Source of the DNA: Gnetum montanum
Lineage: Eukaryota > Streptophyta > Gnetopsida > Gnetales > Gnetaceae
Length of the DNA: 27,439 nt
Direction of reading: 5' to 3'
NCBI GenBank assembly: GCA_015680685.1
Contig: MNCI01025384.1
Location: forward strand, 415,682 to 443,120
Numbering within the stretch: position 1 is the first letter of the stretch; each line of letters starts with the position of its first letter. Positions 22,058-27,439 of this stretch are shown piece after piece. The notes below the pieces were generated by a model, which searched no databases, was not told the origin of the DNA, and saw nothing but the letters and a program-made list of their open reading frames with translations. The position numbers and the translations under genes are program-made.

Positions 22058-23170
22058 TATGAATGCTTGGAAGTAGATCAGTTTGCCTTTGTGCCTACAT
22101 GGATCCCATGGTGATGTAGAATGGTATATTAACCTTAATTTCCTAGTTCTTAAGCCTAAGACCCTTGTCGACCACATAGCCTCCATAAAAAATTCCTTAG
22201 AATGGCTTGAAAACCTAGTTAAGACCCTCAACCTTGAGGTTGGTAACATAATTGAAGACTCTCTAGTTGAGGTTCTTGTCATGACACACCATGGTGATGA
22301 GAAAATCCTTAAACTAAGTTCCTCACTGGAACCTCAACAAGATTAAGATATCACCAAAGTTTTATGAGACAACATTAAGGCTTTTGCTTAGTCATATGAA
22401 GCTATGCTAGTCCTAGACCTGTGTTTAGTCTAGCACAGCATCTTGCTTGACCCTTGCATTAGACTAGTTAAGTAGAAAGTACACAAGATTAGACATGATT
22501 TGGCCTTAGCAATTTGTGATGAGATCTCAAAACTCTACCAAAGCAAGTTTCATCTGAGCTATTGACTATGGAGAATGGGTGTCCAACATAGTGGTAGTCC
22601 CCAAGAAGAATTGAAGTATCCATATTTGCATCAATTTTCAACATGTAAATAAAGAAACTATGAAGGATGACTTCCCTTTACCTAATATTGATCAACTCAT
22701 CGATACTATGGTCGAACATGCCTTGTTGTCCTTCATGGATGGATTCTCAAGATAGAACTAGATTAGAATTAATCCAAAACATCAACTTAGCATGACCTTC
22801 ATGACCCCTTGGGATACATTTTACTATACTATGATGTCCTTTGGCCTTAAGAATGCGGGGGCAACTTATCAATGGGTCATGACCTAAATCTTCAGTGATT
22901 ACATGTTAGATTTGCTTAACAATTACGTATATGATATAGTCATTAAATACAAAGTGACCAATGACCATGCTAATGACCTAGATCTTGCACTTAAATTGTG
23001 GCTCAAGCACAAGCTTAGGCTCAATCCCAAGAAGTGTGTCTTTGGTATTAAGACCAATAAGATGCTAGGCTTTCTATTATCTAAAGTAGAGATACATGTC
23101 AATCGTGATAAGGTTAAGGTCATATCCAAATTAGCAATACCTACAAACCTTGAGGAACCCTAGGGATAAC
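22058..23170 (+). pseudogene. Reverse transcriptase of the outer element, decayed
   Basis: The N-terminal connection is at 22058-22345 (open frame 22083-22346). The RT core follows after a frameshift: VVVPKKN-SIRICINFQHVN (about 22591), DDFPLPNIDQLID, FMDGFS with the first catalytic Asp at 22732-22749, FMTPWDTF, MSFGLKNAGATYQ, then NYVYD at 22921-22935 and KHKLRLNPKKCVFGI. The active site should read YVDD; here the first Asp is Tyr, which would abolish polymerisation. GY after FMDGFS has become R-stop. The order and wording match Tat-type RTs closely. RT copies the element's RNA into DNA; this copy cannot. Confidence 0.9.
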
Positions 23171-23790
23171 AAGGAAAATTATAATTTATTCGTAGGTTTA
23201 TCACTATACTTACAAATAAGTTACAGCTCATGCAACACTTGCTTAAGAAAGGGGTTCACTATAAGTAGACAACTCAATGCCAAGAGGCCTTTGAAAGCCT
23301 TAAGTAAGAGTTGGTATAACTTCTAGTAGTCTATCCTCCATAAGAGGATAAATTGGTTTACATCTACCTTGTCATCTCCAACACATCCATTACCTATCTA
23401 CTCCATTAAAAATATGATGATGGAGCAGAGATGCTAGTATACTACCTTAGCCACATATTAGTTGCCCATGAGATGTGATACATTGAAGTGGAGAAGTATT
23501 ATATAGCACTAGTCTTCTCATTGAAGAAGTGAAGACACTACCTCTTCAAAAGCCAAGTCAACATTATTTGCAAAGACAATGTACTCAGAGCCATAATGAC
23601 CAACATTCATGAAAGTAGCTACATAGCCCAATGGAAATCCATAACTATAGAATTTGACCTTTATTACATGTCTCAATCCTTAATGAAAGGTCAAGCTACA
23701 ATCATTCAACTCATGGTATCACTTGTTCATGACCAAGTAGCCATAGATCCTAAGTTCCCTAATAAGCACATTAACACTATTAGCTAAGTG
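23171..23790 (+). pseudogene. RNase H domain of the outer element, decayed
   Basis: After a connection segment the frame shows LVYIYLVISNTSITYLLH (about 23353), AEMLVYYLSHILVAHEM, YIEVEKYYIALVFSLKK and RHYLFKSQVNIICKDN (to about 23580), then ATIIQLMVSLV near 23710. This is the normal Ty3/gypsy RNase H pattern (YY.S..L...E.RY...EK..LALV...RK.R.YF). Stops occur after LLH, HEM and LKK. RNase H removes RNA from RNA-DNA hybrids during reverse transcription. Confidence 0.8.
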
Positions 23791-24230
23791 CTTTAGGACT
23801 ATGAGGTGGTCATGTACTTTGATGAAGCTTCAACTACCCATGGGCCAATTCCATTGACATTGTAACATCCTCATCTAGTGAAATCTATTCTTTTGCCTAT
23901 CATTTTGAGTTTCCATGTACTAACAACATAGCAGAGTATGAGGGTTTGATCAGAAGAATGATGGTATCTCATGACCTAGAAATCAAGTGATTAATGATTA
24001 AAGGCAATTTTCAACTTGTCGGAAACTAAGTGACTAAGGTCTATATGTGTAAAGTTAAACATTCACAACCTTACTCTGACCTAGGGAAATAATTGTTACA
24101 ACAATTTATAAATGTTGATATCCAACACATACCCTAAAACAAGAACACCATAGCCAATGCAATTGCAATGTTAGCCCTTAATATGATGTCAAATGTGTTT
24201 AGTAAGTTGTCCAGCTTAACTGTGGACTGT
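23791..24230 (+). pseudogene. Second (archaeal-type) RNase H domain, Tat-clade mark, decayed
   Basis: The segment DYEVVMYFDEAS near 23800 resembles the first strand ('W...FDGAS'). The stretch FEFPCTNNIAEYEGLI around 23905-23951 is the hallmark of the extra RNase H found in Tat elements ('F.CTNN.AEYEALI.GL'), with the catalytic Glu kept. The next catalytic site, normally GDSQL, reads GNFQL at 24003-24017, an Asp-to-Asn change. The tail, AIANAIAMLALNM-like, is near 24160. This domain supports assignment to the Tat rather than the Athila or chromovirus lineages. Confidence 0.75.
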
Positions 24231-24489
24231 GCCATCCCCATCACACAATACACTAAGGATACCTCTATGGCTATAATTCATAATACTTCTACCAGGGAAT
24301 AGTATGATGATATCAAGTTTACCTTATGCATGGTGAATCCTCACAAGGCCTAACTACTACTTAAAAGGGTGTTCTACGCAAAAAATTAAAGTAGTATGTC
24401 ATCATAGGTGATAACACATTGTGTCAACAATCCTATGATGGCATATTGCTAATGTGCTTAGGTAAAATCAAAGCTAGAATAGTCCTAAA

Positions 24490-25506
24490 CTAGGTTTGTG
24501 AGGGTGTTTGTTGAGAACATATGGGTCCTAGAGCTATGACCACTAAGAGAAGATAATTAGGCTACCACTAGGCCTATATGAAAAGTAGCTTCCTGTAGAA
24601 GGTTAAGCACTATGACATGTGCCAACAACATAGTAACCTTATACATGTACCACCGACTGAGTTGCATATCACTTAGATAACTTGGTTATTTCAACGATGG
24701 GGGTAATATATGATTAGGCCTATAATGCCTAAGTCTTTCGCAAGGTATAGCTTCATCATCACTACAACAAAATACTTTATTAAGTGGGTTGAGTTTATTC
24801 CCCTAAGGAAGAATATGTCTAAACAAGTTTATAAATTCATCCTAGATAACATTGTAGCCCATTTTGGCATACCCATGATCATAGTTACAAAAAATGGACC
24901 ATAATTTAGTTGCCAAGAACCAAAGGATTTCTATCATGACCTAAGCATTAAGCATTCTTTCTCATTGCCTTATTACCTTCAAGCCAATGGACAATTAGAA
25001 GTAAGTAATAAAGCCATCATCAACTTGCTCAAGAAGATGCTTACTATACAATTTGGTCCTATCATATACCTTACTATACAATAATTGGTGTAACACCTTA
25101 TAGTTTAAGTTATGGTTCTGAAGCTATTTTACCCTTTGAATTGCATGTACCATTGCTTCGAGCAACTCTAACAAACTTCATCAATGATGAACAAAGTAAG
25201 GAGTTGTGGATAGCAAACCTGGACTCAATGGAGTAGTAACATATGTAAGCACTTTCCCATGTCAAGAACTATCAAGAGAGGTAGAAATGGAAACACCACC
25301 ATATCTTAACCAAGCATAAGAATAAGGAAGGTTCCCTACTTCTCAAAGCCATCTACAAGCATGCAAATAAATTCTCAACTAACTAGGAAGGGCCCTTCCA
25401 TGTCATCAGAGCCTATGGTAATGAAGCATTTAGGATCATAGACATGGATGGGAATGAGTTGTCTAATCCAATAAACCATTCCTATCTAAAGTCTTATTAC
25501 AATTGA
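24490..25506 (+). pseudogene. Integrase of the outer element, decayed, two catalytic Asp lost
   Basis: The zinc-binding part keeps DMCQQH...PPTELH near 24620-24665 but its first Cys is Tyr. In the core, the first catalytic Asp is Tyr (24707-24709, beside a stop), the second Asp is Lys (24890-24892, in VTKNGP) and the Glu is kept (24998-25000, in NGQLEV), with exactly 35 residues between the last two, as in D,D35E integrases. Downstream, SYGSEAILPFELHVP (about 25108) and EGPFHVIRAYGNEAFRIID (about 25387) give the usual C-terminal GPF/Y region. The frame ends SYYN-stop at 25504-25506. About 100 bases between 25,050 and 25,085 appear deleted. Integrase would insert the cDNA; this one is inactive. 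Confidence 0.9.
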
Positions 25507-25571
25507 CCTACATGTAACTTACAATAGCCACGACATGAATGATCATTGATGAGATGCATTTTGCATGTGCA

Positions 25572-25632
25572 GCGATATCGCATCCCCTGCGATATCGCGT
25601 CTTTCCCTGCGATATCACGTACGCGATATCAC
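25572..25632 (+). promoter_or_regulatory. Four copies of a GCGATATCGC palindrome in U3
   Basis: GCGATATCGC is at 25572-25581 and 25589-25598, and GCGATATCAC at 25609-25618 and 25623-25632. The last two differ from a perfect palindrome by one G-to-A change, the signature of CpG deamination, so all four were probably identical. They end 16 bases before the TATA box, the position of promoter-proximal activator sites. Confidence 0.65.
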
Positions 25633-25648
25633 GGTCCGCAGCCATATC

Positions 25649-25656
25649 TATAAATA
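25649..25656 (+). promoter_or_regulatory. LTR TATA box
   Basis: TATAAATA within CATATCTATAAATAAGAGGC is a consensus plant TATA box, about 100 bp into the LTR. Transcription would start near 25,680, which makes nearly all of the remaining LTR part of the transcript. Confidence 0.75.
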
Positions 25657-25778
25657 AGAGGCGACACTCCCCTTATTTCCGAAGCCTGGCTAGAAGTAGC
25701 GAAGCTCTGGCAGATTGATCACTCCAGAGTTAGAATTTTTCCCATGTGCCCGCAGTAGGAGTCCTAGAGTGAACGGCT

Positions 25779-25842
25779 CTTTATTCGAGCAACTTGTAAC
25801 CTAAACCCAAGTTGTGTACGGCAATCAAGACAAACTTGATTG
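25779..25842 (+). other. Structured module, eroded copy 0
   Basis: Same order as the later modules: arm CTTTATT (25779-25785), CGAG, hairpin CAACTTG...CAAGTTG (25790-25796 with 25808-25814), TGTACGG, arm AATCAAG (25823-25829). The arms pair at six of seven positions. The distal block GAATCGGCTG is absent. Instead CAATCAAG (25822-25829) can pair perfectly with CTTGATTG (25835-25842), a competing hairpin. Confidence 0.5.
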
Positions 25843-25898
25843 GATAAACCTTGCACCACGTGGCTTTATTTATTGCTTTCATTTACTGCTTTCCTAGT

Positions 25899-25970
25899 GC
25901 GTTCAAGTACGACTTGATTACGAGCGTCTACGGACGTGTACGGCTAATCAAGGAATCGGCTGCTTGACGC
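25899..25970 (+). other. Structured module 1 (three nested helices)
   Basis: P1: GCGTTCAAG (25899-25907) with CTTGACGC (25963-25970), one bulged T. Then TACGA. P2: CTTGATTA (25913-25920) with TAATCAAG (25945-25952), perfect. Then CGAG. P3: CGTC (25925-25928) with GACG (25933-25936), four-base loop. Then TGTACGGC, and GAATCGGCTG between the 3' arms of P2 and P1. Confidence 0.75.
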
Positions 25971-25973
25971 AAC

Positions 25974-26102
25974 GCATGAGTACGACTCAATTACGAGCAT
26001 TGGCTGCTTGGTAACCCAGTAGTGTATTCCACGGTTCTATGCTTGGTAATCCCAGTGGTAGTCCGATGTGTACAGCTAGTTGAGGAATCGGTTGCTCATT
26101 GC
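25974..26102 (+). other. Structured module 2 (with enlarged P3 loop)
   Basis: P1: GCATGAG (25974-25980) with CTCATTGC (26095-26102), one bulge. Then TACGA. P2: CTCAATTA (25986-25993) with TAGTTGAG (26077-26084), seven pairs plus one G-U. CGAG (25994-25997) and TGTACAGC (26069-26076) flank a 71-base segment instead of the short P3 hairpin. That segment contains the direct repeat GCTTGGTAA(T)CCCAGT. GAATCGGTTG follows P2. Confidence 0.7.
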
Positions 26103-26113
26103 TAGGCTAGAAC

Positions 26114-26188
26114 GTGTGATAAGTAAAACTTAGTTACGAGCACCCATGGGTGTGTACGGATAGCTAAGGAATCAGCTGCTTATCACAC
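26114..26188 (+). other. Structured module 3 (three nested helices)
   Basis: P1: GTGTGATAAG (26114-26123) with CTTATCACAC (26179-26188), ten perfect pairs. TAAAA replaces TACGA. P2: CTTAGTTA (26129-26136) with TAGCTAAG (26161-26168), one G-U. CGAG. P3: CACC (26141-26144) with GGTG (26149-26152), loop CATG. TGTACGGA. GAATCAGCTG between P2 and P1. The layout from P2 outward has the same length as module 1. Confidence 0.75.
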
Positions 26189-26292
26189 TTAGGCTAAATA
26201 GGTGCCTCAATTATGACCGCTTCAAGAACTTGTGTTACGTGTGGCGATCCCAGTAACGGTTAGCATTTGGTAAGCCACAGTTGCATAGTTCA

Positions 26293-26326
26293 GGGTGTGT
26301 CCGGTAAGTGGGAACGGATGCTGACG
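26293..26326 (+). other. Structured module, eroded copy 4 (3' half)
   Basis: GGGTGTGTCCGG, TAAGTGGG, GAACGGATG and CTGACGC follow in the same order as the 3' half of module 3 (GGGTGTGTACGG, TAGCTAAG, GAATCAGCTG, CTTATC). I could not find good partners for the arms upstream, so this copy is eroded or coincidental. Confidence 0.3.
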
Positions 26327-26609
26327 CTAGTTAATTTAGACTAGGACATTAGTTAGAGTTAGCTTAGTTTCTCAACCCTTCCTCTCATAGCATAGAAGAT
26401 AAACCGTGAAAATACCAAAAAAACCATATACCTCAGACTTGCTTAACCATACACCGTGACACTTACAAGCAAGCTTGGGAAGACAACGAACGATTAACCC
26501 CAAGTGTTTCTTGTGGCGTTAAGGCATTTAGTCTGCGGAGTTCGACCAGATCACACATGCACGCTCGTATTTGTATGGTTGAGTGTAGGGGTACCTCACC
26601 ACTCATCAT

Positions 26610-26627
26610 TGGCACCGTTGCCGAGGA
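26610..26627 (+). other. Primer binding site, tRNA-Asp-like
   Basis: TGGCACCGTTGCCGAGGA begins two bases after the LTR end. It differs by two transitions from the plant tRNA-Asp 3' complement TGGCGCCGTTGCCGGGGA, the usual primer of several plant Ty3/gypsy lineages. Confidence 0.9.
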
Positions 26628-26755
26628 CTAAGTGTGTTTTTTGCCAATTTAACATAAGGGATATCACTCACATCGTTGTGAGCTTTAAACGAACCTTAGG
26701 ATTAATCAGTTAATCAAGAACATAAATAAGGGTGAAAATTAGCACACCATTAGAA

Positions 26756-27439
26756 ATGGCTTCTTCTCATGCAATCAACTCACCTAAGGACAACACAGGA
26801 GAAAGTTAGGATCATACGCATAACTGAAATCAACCATGTCCTCAACAATCCAAAGTCACATATACTCATCCCGATGAGTATGTGCCAGATTTTACCTTTG
26901 TTTTCCATCAAGATGAGCAACTGCAATGGAGGGACATGCAAGGTAACATCGTGTTACCCCCAGATCGATCTGCTCCCAACATGCTTTCCTGTGCCTTGGT
27001 ATGGTATGGCATGCAAGAGCTGATTGTTGAGTACATTTTGGATGATTATGACATGAGGGACTATCGTCCCACAAAAGCCCAACGTATTCGGGATGCAAGG
27101 CAGGAGAGCCAACATTCACTATTGAAGGGCAAGGTTCCCCATGTCATTAGTGAAATAGGAGATGAGGAACCCCCCACAATGGGTTTCTTGGAAAATGATG
27201 TTCCTCCTCCTCACTCTAGTGAAGAGGTTAGGCATCAGGGCCTCAGATCAATGATACATATTCCAGGCTCTGATCCTCGTGAGCACTAGTTGTTCACGGC
27301 AGGAACAATCACTCACATTAATGATAGGCTTTTGGATCATTACAACAATCAGGGCCGAAGCAGCCGAAGAGAAGGTAAGAAACATCACCATGGTGATGGA
27401 TCCCCTTCTTCTTCTCCTTCATCACATCATTCACCCTCT
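26756..27439 (+). pseudogene. gag: gag N-terminal part of the younger element, three stops
   Basis: An ATG at 26756, 130 bases after the primer site, opens a frame that runs 228 codons to the window edge (MASSHAINSPKD...). Stops are TAG at 26807, TGA at 26825 and TAG at 27287. Each is one C-to-T step from CAG, CGA and CAG. The stretch 26882-27286 is open for 135 codons and includes FTFVFHQDEQLQWRDM, an acidic middle and a Pro-rich DVPPPHSS. The last 40 codons are basic, then His/Ser-rich (RREGKKHHHGDGSPSSSPSS), in style like the Lys/His/Ser-rich N-terminal part of the gag at 7769. The capsid core would lie to the right. I call it gag from position and style, not from a diagnostic motif. Confidence 0.7.

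Larger units (their letters stand above)
1..25546 (+). mobile_element. Outer decayed Ty3/gypsy element, Tat/Ogre-like, partial
   Basis: Plus-strand remnants occur in the order expected of a plant Ty3/gypsy element: gag, aspartic protease, reverse transcriptase, RNase H, a second archaeal-type RNase H, integrase. The second RNase H and the long protease-RT gap are known features of the Tat clade, and an intron in that gap is known for Ogre. Its coding parts are interrupted by a minus-strand element (2697-8768) and its tail by a younger plus-strand element (from 25547). Every domain carries stops, frameshifts or lost catalytic residues, so it cannot encode its own proteins. The left end is not visible, and the 3' LTR, if it survives, lies beyond the younger insertion. 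The limits given are outer bounds. Confidence 0.8.
25547..26608 (+). repeat. 5' LTR of the younger element
   Basis: It begins TGATGAG (25547-25553) and ends CTCATCA (26602-26608), the same 7-base inverted terminus as the element at 2697-8768. Its last ~60 bases (TATGGTTGAG...GGGGTACCTCAC...) and scattered internal stretches align with the reverse complement of 7893-8570, so the two families share an ancestor. It contains four palindromes, a TATA box and an array of structured modules, each listed separately. Confidence 0.9.
25547..27439 (+). mobile_element. Younger plus-strand LTR retrotransposon, 5' part
   Basis: It starts with a complete 1,062 bp LTR, followed by a primer site and gag, and runs off the right edge. 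Unlike the rest of the window it keeps many CpG dinucleotides, so it is younger or less deaminated. It begins 41 bases after the integrase stop of the outer element, with no polypurine tract before it. It is therefore most simply a fresh insertion and not the outer element's own 3' LTR. Predicted target duplication: ATCAT (25542-25546), to be found after its far LTR outside the window. Confidence 0.85.

Noticed and set aside
25899-26188. tRNA genes or a CRISPR array
   Set aside because: The modules are repeated hairpins but have no cloverleaf with A and B boxes, and repeat and spacer lengths are not constant.
25547-26608. LTR shared by two tandem elements (pol - LTR - gag)
   Set aside because: No polypurine tract precedes the LTR, and the pol to the left is far more decayed than the LTR and gag to the right. 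A fresh insertion explains this better.

Overview
The window reads as a gene-poor, retrotransposon-dense piece of a large, heavily methylated seed-plant genome. There are no intact host genes, rRNAs, tRNAs or CRISPR arrays. What is present is nested, decayed Ty3/gypsy LTR retrotransposons of plant type: tRNA-Asp-like primer sites, a Tat-type protease, and a reverse transcriptase followed by two RNase H domains and an integrase. CpG is scarce and most in-frame stops look like C-to-T products of CAA, CAG or CGA codons, as expected of long-methylated repeats. I cannot name the species; a conifer or a large-genome angiosperm would both fit.

Layers, oldest first. (1) An outer, plus-strand Tat/Ogre-like element spans most of the window: leader or LTR (1-1,816), gag (1,817-2,696 continuing at 8,774-10,590), protease (10,828-11,700), a roughly 10 kb non-pol spacer (11,765-22,057), then reverse transcriptase, RNase H, second RNase H and integrase (22,058-25,506). 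(2) A complete minus-strand element (2,697-8,768) is inserted in that gag. Its long terminal repeats start TGATGAG and the right one ends CTCATCA; CTAGG target duplications flank it, and removing the element plus one CTAGG puts the two gag halves back in one reading frame. It carries only gag-like sequence and no recognisable pol. (3) A younger, CpG-rich, plus-strand relative enters at 25,547: a 1,062 bp 5' LTR, a primer site, and a gag that runs off the right edge.

The spacer of the outer element holds three further things: a ~32 bp minisatellite on both sides (11,960-12,305 and 21,470-21,810), a minus-strand multi-exon decayed gene of unknown family (12,650-17,889) with canonical, partly phase-matched splice sites, and upstream of that gene a ~190 bp periodic satellite whose units carry a palindromic core (about 18,325-21,360).

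The most interesting signal is in the young LTR. Downstream of its TATA box are three tandem modules (25,899-26,188), plus eroded copies on both sides. Each folds into the same three-helix plan with constant unpaired blocks (TACGA, CGAG, TGTACGG, GAATCGGCTG), while the stems change by compensatory substitutions. That pattern points to a selected RNA (or cruciform) structure in a retrotransposon leader. Four copies of the palindrome GCGATATCGC (two with a single change) sit directly upstream of the same TATA box.
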